Source: Lachnospiraceae bacterium AB2028
GTDB lineage: Bacteria > Bacillota > Clostridia > Lachnospirales > Lachnospiraceae
Direction: 5' to 3'
Assembly: GCA_000621425.1 (NCBI GenBank)
Contig: KK211275.1
Coordinates: 660,523 to 724,522, forward strand
DNA: 64,000 nt
Below are positions 34,305 to 43,397 of this stretch, piece after piece. Under the pieces are notes generated by a model, which was given only the letters and a program-made list of their open reading frames with translations, was not told the origin of the DNA and ran no database searches. Both the position numbers and the translations under genes were made by a program. How positions within the stretch are numbered: the stretch's first letter is position 1; every line of letters begins with the position of its first letter.

Positions 34305-35555
34305 ATGTTTTTAAACCTTCTTAAAATCAATTTCAAAAGGTCTCTCCGTACCCTGCCGGCACTCTTTGCCGGGGGATTTTTTCTAGCGCTTCTGATCGGG
34401 AGCTGCGTTGCCGCAGCCTCTGCCGTGCTTTACAGGAGCGAACCTCTTATAAAAGCATCCGTAGCTGTAGTTCCGGGCGACATAAGCAACCGTTACATGG
34501 ACATGGCTATTGACTATATATCCAATATGTCATCCACATCCATGGTGCTCGAATTTGAAGTAATGGACGCAGAAGATGCTGACAGGGCATTGAAGCAAGG
34601 GGATGTGATAGCTGAAATGATCTTCCCTGACGGAATGGTGGAAGGAATATTATACGGTGAAAATATACCTGCCATCATACGGATATCAGAATCAGATAAT
34701 CTCTCGGTGCTTTTCCTCTCGGAACTGATAAATGACGGAGTGACTCTCCTTTCCTCCGCACAGGCAGCCTCCTACACCGCTGCCACTATTTATTATTCTA
34801 TTGATGCAGAAGAATACCTTTCAGACGCCTATGACCATATAGACCTGATCAACTTTGCGCATGTAGCAGAAAGGGAAAAGGTCTTTGACATCACAATGCT
34901 TATCCCCGGAAGCAATGAAGGCCTTAAGGTAAGCGACGATTCTGAAGACTCAGGCATATCAGGAGCAAGGTCAGTTGCACTCTACTATATATCTTCCGGT
35001 TTCATACTTTTTGCACTCTTTTGGGGTAGCTGCATGACAGGGCTTTTAAAATATCCGTCTTCATCATTTATATCCTGTCTCTTTGCCAAGGGCATAACAG
35101 CCGGTAAATATACGCTTGCACAGTTCATAACCGCAGCATCCGTTTTTTTTGTAATACTGGCACCAATCGGATGCATAGCAGGCGGCATACTTATAGAAGA
35201 CATATCACTGCCGGCACTGCTTATATATATCCTTCTACTGTCATTTTTTGTGTCAGCATTTTCCGTATTTTTGCATGTGATCACAAAGAGCCCTTCACTT
35301 GCTGTGTTGCTCCAGTTCGTGCTCAGCACTGCCATGCTGCTTTTGTCCGGAGGAATAATCCCTTCTGCATTCCTTCCTAAAGTGATTGCAGGCTTTGGCA
35401 AACTACTGCCCGCTGCATTTTTACAAAACAGCCTCCTGGGGATATTCCTGAACATTAATACTTCCCCCGACCTCAGGGCACTCATATGGACCCTTGTACT
35501 GCTAATTGCAGCTTACGCAGTACTGAAGATCCGTCACATAAGGGGGACACTGTAA
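34305..35555 (+). CDS. ABC-2-type transporter permease
   Basis: A 416-residue permease with an N-terminal transmembrane helix (ALFAGGFFLALLIGSCVAAASAVLY), a large extracytoplasmic loop (about residues 50-215) and five to six C-terminal helices, the YhgE/ABC-2 topology. The conserved-looking segment LLLSGGIIPSAFLPKVIAGFGKLLPAAF matches the family's last-but-one helix. Its stop TAA overlaps the next gene's ATG by one base (TAATG). Confidence 0.85.
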   Translation: MFLNLLKINFKRSLRTLPALFAGGFFLALLIGSCVAAASAVLYRSEPLIKASVAVVPGDISNRYMDMAIDYISNMSSTSMVLEFEVMDAEDADRALKQGDVIAEMIFPDGMVEGILYGENIPAIIRISESDNLSVLFLSELINDGVTLLSSAQAASYTAATIYYSIDAEEYLSDAYDHIDLINFAHVAEREKVFDITMLIPGSNEGLKVSDDSEDSGISGARSVALYYISSGFILFALFWGSCMTGLLKYPSSSFISCLFAKGITAGKYTLAQFITAASVFFVILAPIGCIAGGILIEDISLPALLIYILLLSFFVSAFSVFLHVITKSPSLAVLLQFVLSTAMLLLSGGIIPSAFLPKVIAGFGKLLPAAFLQNSLLGIFLNINTSPDLRALIWTLVLLIAAYAVLKIRHIRGTL

Positions 35556-36754
35556 TGAGAATGAGATTTTCAAGACTATTGTTCATGTCCATAAAAAGAA
35601 CCCTGATGTCACCGATACTGGTACTGCTCCTCTTTTCGCTTCCGGTCATCACGCTCATAACAGGACTTTACAGCCGTTTTTCTGATGATAATATGTCCGA
35701 AAACCGTATACCTGTTGCGTATTGTATTTATGATAACGATGAAGATTCAGACGCGACATCGGCTGATAAAAGTGACGCTCGTTTTACGCCCTTAAGCAAT
35801 CCTGATCCGGACAGTATGTATTCTTTCTACGAGTGCGATTCCGAAGCTATGCTAAGGGATGAAATATTAAGCGGAAAGGCCGAGTGCGGATACTTGATCC
35901 CTTCGGATATCTTTGCCACACTCGCAACCGGCGACACTAAGAAGAAAGTGCAGGTTTATATCTCCCCTGCATCAACTCAGGCCTATATTGTCAACGAGAC
36001 AGTTTATGCAGAGATTTTTAAGGAACTGGCTCCGCTGCTTTTGAGAAACTATATATATGAATATTCCGAAATAAAGGACCAGGCGGCCCAGCTTGACGGA
36101 AAAGAGATAAACGGCGAAGTCTTTTCAGAAGACAGGATATATGAACTGTATGATGAGTTTTCAACCAACGGCAGCACTTTTTCAGTTGTGACAGATGCGG
36201 CTGACAATGACGGCACCACCGACGATACGAATTCAGAAACCGAAGATAGCCGAAACAAAAACGAAGTATCTGCAGCATCATTAAGGGGACTCTTATCCGT
36301 ACTGATAATGCTCTGCGGTTTCTGCGGCGTACTGAAATTTTTCTCACTGGCTGACAATCCGGTGCTTTCTTCCTTTAGGGTAAGATTATGCACCATATTA
36401 AGTCCCCTGTTTCTTTCCGTAGCTGTATCAGAGTTCTGCCTCATATTATCAGCACTGTTCGGAAACAAAAGTGCTTATGCATTATCTTCCGGGAATCCGC
36501 TGCAGAAAATTTCTTTTATATCGGGGAACGGTTTGATTTCAGAAATATTAGGACTATTACTTTTTATGGGATTCTGCGTCATCCTGCTTATGCTGCTTTC
36601 ATATGTGATTCCCGAAAGGAGCATCTTCTGCGCATTTATGCCGGTATACCTGTTATCTGCGTTAATTTTTACGCCGGTATTCATTGACATCCCCTCACTG
36701 ATGCCGGTATTTCGTTTTGTGAAATTCTTATTTCCTTCAGTGTGGTATATCTAA
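35555..36754 (+). CDS. ABC-2-type transporter permease
   Basis: A 399-residue permease, same topology as its upstream neighbour: an N-terminal helix (MSPILVLLLFSLPVITLITGL), a Ser/Asp-rich outside domain with a low-complexity acidic stretch (DAADNDGTTDDTNSETEDS), then about five C-terminal helices. The start at 35555 is preferred because AGGGGG lies 8 bases upstream and the TAATG overlap couples it to the first permease. The two probably form a heterodimeric pore. Its last 18 bases overlap the converging pseudouridine synthase gene. Confidence 0.85.
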   Translation: MRMRFSRLLFMSIKRTLMSPILVLLLFSLPVITLITGLYSRFSDDNMSENRIPVAYCIYDNDEDSDATSADKSDARFTPLSNPDPDSMYSFYECDSEAMLRDEILSGKAECGYLIPSDIFATLATGDTKKKVQVYISPASTQAYIVNETVYAEIFKELAPLLLRNYIYEYSEIKDQAAQLDGKEINGEVFSEDRIYELYDEFSTNGSTFSVVTDAADNDGTTDDTNSETEDSRNKNEVSAASLRGLLSVLIMLCGFCGVLKFFSLADNPVLSSFRVRLCTILSPLFLSVAVSEFCLILSALFGNKSAYALSSGNPLQKISFISGNGLISEILGLLLFMGFCVILLMLLSYVIPERSIFCAFMPVYLLSALIFTPVFIDIPSLMPVFRFVKFLFPSVWYI

Positions 36755-37699
36755 AAACATTTCTCCGGGAGGACAGATTATAACGCCCCCTTCAGACTTG
36801 CTAAATATTTCATTGTAGATGTGAAGGTTATTCTCATTAACACACTCCGGAACACTGTCCGGCAAAACAATTTTCCAGGAATGAAGCAGCTGATACTTTA
36901 AACCTTTATACGGATGTCCGCCATACTTTATATCCCCTGCCAGCGGATGTCCTATAGAAGATAAATGCGCCCTTATCTGATGGGACTTTCCGGTTATCAG
37001 TTCCACCTCAACTAATGAGTAACCATTCTTTTTGCCCAGTACCTTATAGCCTGTACTCACTGCATCCTTTTCTTCTCCACTATCTTTTATCCTGACTATG
37101 TTTCGTTCATGATCCTTGGTCAGATAGCCTTTCAGCATTCCCGCGCCTTCCATATCACCCTCGGCTATGGCAAGATACTTTTTCCTGACTGAATGTGTCT
37201 TTATAAGGTCACTTACAAGACGGCTTCCGGCATAGGTCTTAGCAGCCATCAGCATGCCTGATGTATTCCTGTCCAGCCTGTTGCATACGGACGGCGTATA
37301 AGTGTTATCAGTATTGCTGTATCGCTGCCTCAATATGTCATTTATGCTTAGCTGCCCTTTTTCTGATCCCTGGCTTAAGATTCCTGCCGGCTTATTGATA
37401 AAAAGTACATCATCCGTTTCAAGAATTATATCGAGATGCAGATCATTTTTATCCTGTGTCCCCGTTTTTGCATCAACAATGCCACGCATTTTCTCATAGG
37501 TTTCATCAGAAAAAAAGATCCGAACATGGTCACCTGCAGACAGTATGGTACTGCCGTCAGATTTTGCCCCGTTCAGATCAATATTCTTTTTCCTGAGCAT
37601 CTTATACAAAAAGCCTGTGCCGGCTGCCGGCATAAGCTTTTTCAGATATTTATCCAGGCGCTGCCCGGCCTCATCACTTCTGATGATTATCTCTTTCAT
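36737..37699 (-). CDS. RluC/RluD-family pseudouridine synthase
   Basis: Isomerises uridines in rRNA (or tRNA) to pseudouridine. Its 320 residues comprise an N-terminal S4 RNA-binding domain (QRLDKYLKKLMPAAGTGFLYKMLRKK) and a catalytic domain with CNRLDRNTSGMLM, where the second D of RLD is the nucleophile; the first motif residue is Asn instead of the usual His, a variant also seen in other Clostridial members. ITGKSHQIRAHL is the second signature. The ribosome binding site is weak. It converges on the ABC cassette. Confidence 0.9.
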   Translation of the reverse strand: MKEIIIRSDEAGQRLDKYLKKLMPAAGTGFLYKMLRKKNIDLNGAKSDGSTILSAGDHVRIFFSDETYEKMRGIVDAKTGTQDKNDLHLDIILETDDVLFINKPAGILSQGSEKGQLSINDILRQRYSNTDNTYTPSVCNRLDRNTSGMLMAAKTYAGSRLVSDLIKTHSVRKKYLAIAEGDMEGAGMLKGYLTKDHERNIVRIKDSGEEKDAVSTGYKVLGKKNGYSLVEVELITGKSHQIRAHLSSIGHPLAGDIKYGGHPYKGLKYQLLHSWKIVLPDSVPECVNENNLHIYNEIFSKSEGGVIICPPGEMFLDIPH

Positions 37700-37731
37700 A
37701 TTTCAACACCGCACTCTTAATCCACCAAAAA

Positions 37732-38319
37732 CTACAGCGATATCTGGGTCATCAGTTCCAAAACTTCCAAACTGTCATCGCTTTCATTTCCATTCTGTGC
37801 AAGATGTTTTAATCTTGCGATGAATTTATCACTCTCTGTAGATTTGTAAAATTTAATCTTTTTTCCCTTAAAACCATTCTGTTCCATAAGGGTTTTCACA
37901 TGTTCAGCGGCAGCCTCAGCATCTGCCTTTTCATCTGACAGAAGCGCGGATATTCCGCCTTCATCTGCCGCAAGGGCAGCCACTGCAAAAGATTTGCTGT
38001 AGCCTGTCATATATAGTTCATAAATTATGTTGTCGTATCCGGCGCTTTCAATCTCATCATAAAATGTAGCTGCCGGTGTATAAGCCTTTGCCTTATAAAA
38101 CATAATAGCTGATATCAGAGTCCGCGCTGCAGGCAGCATGCCAAGAACTGAAGCTATCGTCAGGTAATTAAATTTTGAGCCTGTGATAAAAATACCTAAT
38201 CCCAGGATGCCGAAGGATATTCCAAACATTATCAGGCTCATGGCACAGGTTCTTTTCCAGCCGGCCTCCCAGTAGCCCTTCATCCCTTTAGTGAATTTAT
38301 TCTTCTTGTTTTTTTTCAC
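37732..38319 (-). CDS. Membrane protein of unknown function
   Basis: A 195-residue protein with a very basic N terminus (KKNKKNKFTKG), two transmembrane helices (about residues 26-50 and 52-72, MSLIMFGISFGILGLGIFI and LTIASVLGMLPAARTLISAIMF) and a cytoplasmic-looking C-terminal domain of about 115 residues. It starts with GTG, with GAGG 11 bases upstream. I recognise no family. The neighbouring pseudouridine synthase is 32 bases downstream and may be co-transcribed. Confidence 0.65.
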   Translation of the reverse strand: MKKNKKNKFTKGMKGYWEAGWKRTCAMSLIMFGISFGILGLGIFITGSKFNYLTIASVLGMLPAARTLISAIMFYKAKAYTPAATFYDEIESAGYDNIIYELYMTGYSKSFAVAALAADEGGISALLSDEKADAEAAAEHVKTLMEQNGFKGKKIKFYKSTESDKFIARLKHLAQNGNESDDSLEVLELMTQISL

Positions 38320-38406
38320 TTTATACGATCCTCTTTTTTATACTCCCGGTAACGATAGCACCACCAATGACTCAGGCGCTTGCAAAATATTATCTAAAAA
38401 AATGTC

Positions 38407-39198
38407 CTATAAAAACATCCGCAGTATCAGTTCATCAGGCATAATCTTCGTAGCTACCCTGAACATTTTCATACCCATACCGTAAACAGAGATATTTCTT
38501 CCGCTGTATGCATCACGATAAGCCTGTAGTACCACATCTCTTGCCGCAGCCATAAAGGGCTTTTTATAATCCTTCATTTTTTCGTATTTTTCAGCCCTGC
38601 CGATAAAAGGCGTATCCACACATCCGGGACATACCGCAGTCACATAAATCTTCTTTTTCTTAAGTTCTCGGGACAAAGCTTTTGAAAGCGAATAAACATA
38701 GCTTTTGGATGCAGCATAAACCGCAAATCCCGGCTGCGGCAAAAAAGCAGCCGCACTGGCCATGTTTATGATGTGAGAACCACGTGACATAAAGGGAAGG
38801 CAGTCTGCCGTAAGCCTGGTTAATGCCACACAGTTTATTTCAGCCATACGTTCGTTTTCTTCCGGTTTGATCCTAGCGAAATCCCCCATTATGCCAATTC
38901 CCGCATTATTTACCAAAAGCCTTATATCCGGCTCGATATCCATTATTATGTCTATGAGAGCCTCATATTCTTTTGTTTTGCTTAAGTCAGCTGAAATACA
39001 TTTGCAATTTTTATTTATCCTTGAAGCAGTTTTATACAACTTTCTCTTATCACGCCCTACCAGCCACAGCTCATCAATATCTTTAGCAAATCGTCCTGCA
39101 TAATAGGCAAAATACCTGCCCATTCCGGAACCGGCACCGGTGATAATCGCAATTTTTATGCATTTATTATCTTTTATCGACTTATTATTCCTGATCAT
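38407..39198 (-). CDS. Short-chain dehydrogenase/reductase
   Basis: A 263-residue NAD(P)-dependent oxidoreductase. The cofactor motif is TGAGSGMG, followed by LVGRD, NNAGIG, the catalytic serine in NMASA, YAASK for Tyr/Lys, and PGCVDTPF. It resembles DltE/YqjQ-type SDRs of unknown substrate. A GGTGAG ribosome binding site lies 3 bases before the ATG. A short hairpin separates it from the DivIVA-like gene upstream. Confidence 0.9.
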   Translation of the reverse strand: MIRNNKSIKDNKCIKIAIITGAGSGMGRYFAYYAGRFAKDIDELWLVGRDKRKLYKTASRINKNCKCISADLSKTKEYEALIDIIMDIEPDIRLLVNNAGIGIMGDFARIKPEENERMAEINCVALTRLTADCLPFMSRGSHIINMASAAAFLPQPGFAVYAASKSYVYSLSKALSRELKKKKIYVTAVCPGCVDTPFIGRAEKYEKMKDYKKPFMAAARDVVLQAYRDAYSGRNISVYGMGMKMFRVATKIMPDELILRMFL

Positions 39199-39284
39199 TT
39201 TCTCACCGCATAAAAAAACATCCGCCCGGTATTAAGCATCAGCATACGCTTAATCCCAGACGAATGCCCAACAAATCAAAATAT

Positions 39285-39995
39285 TTACTCCTCTGAATCA
39301 GGATCAAGATCCATACTGATAGGCGCCGTAGCTCCCATCCCCTGATCCTCCGGAAACTCCATTTTATCAGCAGGTTCCGTGCCGGCATTATTGACCGCAT
39401 CAAGATTCGCCCTGATCTCATCCTGTGATTTTCTTAATGCCTCAAGCAGATGGTTCGAATTCCTTGCAGTCTCATTTGCACAGTCTTCAATAATATTCTG
39501 AAGATTATTAAGCGAAGATCTCAGATACTTATCAAACTCAGAGTACACTGCATTAGCATAATTATCAGCATCATTAACTATTGCATCCGCCTCTTCATTG
39601 GCACCCTTTAATATCTTCTGAGCTTCCCTGTCAGCATTACCTATGATGATATTGGCATTTTCTTCTGCCCTCATCATTATCTCATTTTCGCTGAGCATTT
39701 CCTTAGTCTTAGCCCTGACAGCATCCAGCATATCATCTGACTGCTCTCTAGCTTCCTGCCTGATCCGGTCAGCCTCATCACGAGCATCGGATATTATGTC
39801 TTCACGTCTTGCATATACTTCCATGCATGCGCTGACCTCTTCCGGCGTAGTCCTTCGAAGTTCATCAATAAGATCTTTAAGATTATCCCTGTCAAGGATT
39901 ACCTGATCCTGATGGAATAACGGGCTCTTCCCCTCATCTACCATTGCATTCAGCTCATCTATGCATTTCATTATACGCGACTTAGGTTTAGCCAT
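39285..39995 (-). CDS. DivIVA-like coiled-coil protein
   Basis: A 236-residue soluble protein that is almost entirely charged coiled coil (about residues 60-200, heptads of Glu/Arg/Asp/Ala) with a short N-terminal conserved region (CIDELNAMVDEGKSPLFHQDQVILDRDNLKDLIDEL) and an acidic, Pro-containing tail. Proteins of this kind are annotated in Firmicutes as ATPase or DivIVA-domain proteins and usually lie beside coaD, as here (21 bases downstream of coaD). Role probably structural, perhaps at the division site or pole; no ATPase motif is seen. GGAAGG precedes the ATG. Confidence 0.7.
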   Translation of the reverse strand: MAKPKSRIMKCIDELNAMVDEGKSPLFHQDQVILDRDNLKDLIDELRRTTPEEVSACMEVYARREDIISDARDEADRIRQEAREQSDDMLDAVRAKTKEMLSENEIMMRAEENANIIIGNADREAQKILKGANEEADAIVNDADNYANAVYSEFDKYLRSSLNNLQNIIEDCANETARNSNHLLEALRKSQDEIRANLDAVNNAGTEPADKMEFPEDQGMGATAPISMDLDPDSEE

Positions 39996-40016
39996 TATCT
40001 TTTCCTTCCCCTCGAA

Positions 40017-40508
40017 TTATTTACGTTTTTCAGAATATTTTGCATTAATAAGCGGCACTTCAAATTCAGGCACAAACTGTGAGATATCACCGCCGAAACT
40101 TATGATCGTCTTTACAGAAGAAGAACTCAGGTACGAATACTCAAGACTGGTAGTCAGGAAAATGGTATCAACCTCATCATCCGACAGTTTCCTGTTAGTC
40201 TGGGCAGTCTGAAGCTCATATTCAAAATCAGTAATTGCCCTTAAGCCCCTGATTATAATATGAACATCCTTCTCCCGGCAATAATCAACAAGAAGACCAC
40301 TAAAAGAATCAATTTCCACGTTCTTGATGTCTTTAGTGGCTTCCTTGAGTATTTTAACACGTTCATCAACTGAAAACAACGGAGATTTTGCGTCATTGTT
40401 AAGTACGCTGACCGTAAGCTTGTCAAACATCCTTGATGCCCTCTTGATCACATCAAGATGCCCATATGTCATAGGATCAAAACTTCCGGGATAGATTGCC
40501 TGCTTCAT
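40017..40508 (-). CDS. coaD: Pantetheine-phosphate adenylyltransferase
   Basis: Transfers AMP from ATP to 4'-phosphopantetheine, the penultimate step of coenzyme A synthesis. Its 163 residues carry [21 protein letters not shown] (T/HxGH nucleotidyltransferase motif) at the N terminus and [18 protein letters not shown] near the C terminus. Its ATG overlaps the rsmD stop (TAATG), the common rsmD-coaD arrangement. Confidence 0.96.
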   Translation of the reverse strand: MKQAIYPGSFDPMTYGHLDVIKRASRMFDKLTVSVLNNDAKSPLFSVDERVKILKEATKDIKNVEIDSFSGLLVDYCREKDVHIIIRGLRAITDFEYELQTAQTNRKLSDDEVDTIFLTTSLEYSYLSSSSVKTIISFGGDISQFVPEFEVPLINAKYSEKRK

Positions 40509-41065
40509 TATTCTTCAACTCTTTTCCGCAAAAATACATGCTTATTGGTTTTATAGACTTTCTCCTTGATAATATCAAAACCCAGGTCTTTTGCAAAGGA
40601 AAAATCTCGATCCTTTGTTTCCTCTATGATTATTATTGTATCAGCAGTCACGGCTTTTGACGTTTTAGCTGCTGAAAGCAGAGACTCATCCGTTCCCATG
40701 CCATATGGAGGATCCGCAAAAATAACATCAGCTTTCTCACGTACACCGTAACTCATGGCAGTAACAGCATCCTGCTTAAGTACCACAGAATCGTTTATCA
40801 ATTTAGTGTGCTTAAGATTTTCCTCTATGCACTTTATCGCTGCGGCGTCATTTTCTATGAAATAAGCCTTCTTTGCCCCCCTGCTAAGTGCCTCTATGCC
40901 AATCTGGCCGCTCCCTGCACACAGATCCACAAACACAGCCCCCGGCACATCCTGCTGAAGTATATTGAAAAGCGTTTCCTTTATCCTGTCTGTAGTAGGC
41001 CTTGTGGTCATTCCTGCCGGGGTCTTAAGCAGCAGGCTCCTTGCACTTCCTGCAATAACTCGCAT
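40508..41065 (-). CDS. rsmD: 16S rRNA (guanine(966)-N(2))-methyltransferase
   Basis: SAM-dependent methyltransferase of the small-subunit rRNA. About 185 residues, with [16 protein letters not shown] at the N terminus, [19 protein letters not shown] for SAM binding and the catalytic DPPYGMG. Of two adjacent ATGs I prefer the second, 5 bases after AGAGG. It lies 30 bases after parC and is coupled to coaD. Confidence 0.94.
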   Translation of the reverse strand: MRVIAGSARSLLLKTPAGMTTRPTTDRIKETLFNILQQDVPGAVFVDLCAGSGQIGIEALSRGAKKAYFIENDAAAIKCIEENLKHTKLINDSVVLKQDAVTAMSYGVREKADVIFADPPYGMGTDESLLSAAKTSKAVTADTIIIIEETKDRDFSFAKDLGFDIIKEKVYKTNKHVFLRKRVEE

Positions 41066-41095
41066 CATTACCTCTTTCTACCGCATCTACGCAGC

Positions 41096-43339
41096 TCACT
41101 TTATCTTTGAACCTTTTCCATCCCTGTTGGCAGCCCTTATTATCCTGAGATCTATATGACGGTCATGGAATTCAACAATATTCTTTTCATCACTGTTCCG
41201 TCCAAAATATGCCTGTTCAAGATAATCGTCACCCACAAGCTTCATGCCGCGTACTCCGATTGCAGTCTTTTTCTTTTCAGGAATCTGTGTGGTATCGATT
41301 TTCAGCAGATAGCCTTTGTGGGATGCCATTGCCAGATATGTGTCATCAAACATCTCTGATACGCCCACAACTTCATCATCATCCGCAAGCTTTGTAGCTG
41401 CCACTGTACGCTTGGCCACATTGAACTCTGCACCATATACATACTTGAGCATACTCTGTTTAGTGACAAAGATAAAGCACTTCTGGTCTATATCCTCCTG
41501 GCTGACCATATAAATGACATCCTCTGTTTTGGAATCAAAACCGCTGACATTATCTATAGGCTGTCCCTTGTCCCTGAACTTTCCGTAAGGAAGATCGCTT
41601 ACCTTGATGGTATGGAGATTTCCCTTATCAGTAAACGCGCATATTCTTCCCGTATTCTTGCATTTCAGAATATAGCTGTTCTCTGCCTGTGCTGCATCGG
41701 CATTTCTCTCATAGGTAGGAATATCCACAACCCTGCAGTATCCGAAACGGTCCATTAAGAACATCATCTCCATCTCTTCAACAGGCTTTTCGACAACCAC
41801 AGCCTCTTCCACATTGTCAATTTCAGTCCTGCGCTCATGTGCGAACTGCTTTTTGACAGAATCCAGCTCCTTTATCATCTCCTGCGCCATAGATTCTTTT
41901 CTGTCCAGAAGATCCTCATACTTGTAGATATTTGCTGTAGTCTCTTCGTACTGCTTATTAAGAGCATCTATCTCCAGGCCTATCAGTCTGTAAAGCTTTA
42001 ACTCAAGTATGGCATCAGCCTGTCTCTCGGTAAAGTGAAGCATTTCTGCCATGATCTTGGACTCTTTGGCCTTGAACTTGATTCCTGTAGTCTTGCCTTC
42101 CACAAGGCAGGCCTTAGCCTGAGCCTTATCATGTGAACCCCTGAGTATCTCGATGATAAGATCTATTACGTTGCAGGCCTTTATAAGACCTTCCTGGATC
42201 TCTTTCTTTTCTCTTTCCTTTCTGAGAAGCGTCGTATATTTCCTGCGGTTTACTTCGTACTGAAACTCAACATTGTACCTGATGGCATCACGAAGGGACA
42301 ATGTCTCCGGACGTCCGTCAGCGATTGCCAGCATATTAGCACCGAAAGTATCCTCCAGCCTGGTCTTCTTATAAAGAAGGTTCTTGAAATTCTCCACATC
42401 AGCATCACGCTTAAGCTCTATAACTATGCGTATGCCTTCCTTTGAGGACTGGTTTGAAATATCAACAATATCCGTTGTCTTTCTTGTCTCCTGAAGCGCA
42501 GCTACATCCTGCAGGAACTTAGCAATACCGCTTCCTATCATGGTATAAGGGATCTCAGTGATGACAACAAGGGTATGTCCGCCCTTAGCTTTCTCGATCT
42601 CCACCTTGCCGCGGATCTTTATCTTTCCTGTACCTGTCCTATATATCTCAGCCAGTTCATCCTTATTTGTAATGATGCCGCCTGTAGGGAAATCCGGTCC
42701 CTTTATATACTTAAGCAGTTCTTCAGTAGTGATTTCTTCGTTCTTGATATAAGCCTTCTCTGCCTCAATTACTTCTGCAAGATTGTGAGGCGGTATATTG
42801 GTAGCCATTCCGACTGCTATACCTTCCGAACCGTTGACCAGAAGATTTGAAAACTTTGCAGGAAGAACCGAAGGTTCCTTTTCCGTTTCATCGAAATTCG
42901 GTATGAAATCTACTACATCCTTATCAAGGTCAGCAAGAAGATTTTCCTCTGCAACCTTTGCCAGACGAGCCTCTGTGTACCTCATGGCAGCGGCACCGTC
43001 ACCCTCGATATTGCCAAAGTTACCATGGCCGTCAACCAGTGCAAGGCCCTTTTTGAAATCCTGGCTCATTACAACAAGTGCATCATAAATAGAAGAATCG
43101 CCGTGGGGATGATATTTACCCATGGTATCACCGACTATACGGGCGCTCTTCCTGTAAGGACCGTTGTGCTTTATTCCTAACTCATGCATATCGTACAAGG
43201 TCCTGCGCTGAACCGGCTTAAGTCCGTCACGGACATCAGGCAGGGCTCTTGCAATGATAACGCTCATGGCATAGTCGATGTATGACTTCTGCATGACCTC
43301 GCTGTATTCTGTTTTAAGTATGCGTTCCTGTTCTTTCAT
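41096..43339 (-). CDS. parC: Type IIA DNA topoisomerase subunit A (ParC-like)
   Basis: DNA breakage-reunion subunit; passes one duplex through another. At 747 residues it is shorter than GyrA (820-875). The catalytic tyrosine lies in AAMRYTEARL, with the quinolone-region motif KYHPHGDSSIYDAL intact. The C-terminal blades (FGYCRVVDIPTY, DKGNLHTIKVSDLPYGKF, KQSMLKYVYG, HKGYLLKIDTTQIP) contain no GyrA box (QRRGGKG type), the element needed to wrap DNA for supercoiling, so topoisomerase IV activity is more likely than gyrase. Annotation as gyrA is possible. Lies 58 bases after parE. Confidence 0.85.
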   Translation of the reverse strand: MKEQERILKTEYSEVMQKSYIDYAMSVIIARALPDVRDGLKPVQRRTLYDMHELGIKHNGPYRKSARIVGDTMGKYHPHGDSSIYDALVVMSQDFKKGLALVDGHGNFGNIEGDGAAAMRYTEARLAKVAEENLLADLDKDVVDFIPNFDETEKEPSVLPAKFSNLLVNGSEGIAVGMATNIPPHNLAEVIEAEKAYIKNEEITTEELLKYIKGPDFPTGGIITNKDELAEIYRTGTGKIKIRGKVEIEKAKGGHTLVVITEIPYTMIGSGIAKFLQDVAALQETRKTTDIVDISNQSSKEGIRIVIELKRDADVENFKNLLYKKTRLEDTFGANMLAIADGRPETLSLRDAIRYNVEFQYEVNRRKYTTLLRKEREKKEIQEGLIKACNVIDLIIEILRGSHDKAQAKACLVEGKTTGIKFKAKESKIMAEMLHFTERQADAILELKLYRLIGLEIDALNKQYEETTANIYKYEDLLDRKESMAQEMIKELDSVKKQFAHERRTEIDNVEEAVVVEKPVEEMEMMFLMDRFGYCRVVDIPTYERNADAAQAENSYILKCKNTGRICAFTDKGNLHTIKVSDLPYGKFRDKGQPIDNVSGFDSKTEDVIYMVSQEDIDQKCFIFVTKQSMLKYVYGAEFNVAKRTVAATKLADDDEVVGVSEMFDDTYLAMASHKGYLLKIDTTQIPEKKKTAIGVRGMKLVGDDYLEQAYFGRNSDEKNIVEFHDRHIDLRIIRAANRDGKGSKIK

Positions 43340-43397
43340 TTACACTGTTCCTTTATGTTATTCCTTATCCTATACTCTATATCAATAATTCTTTTTC

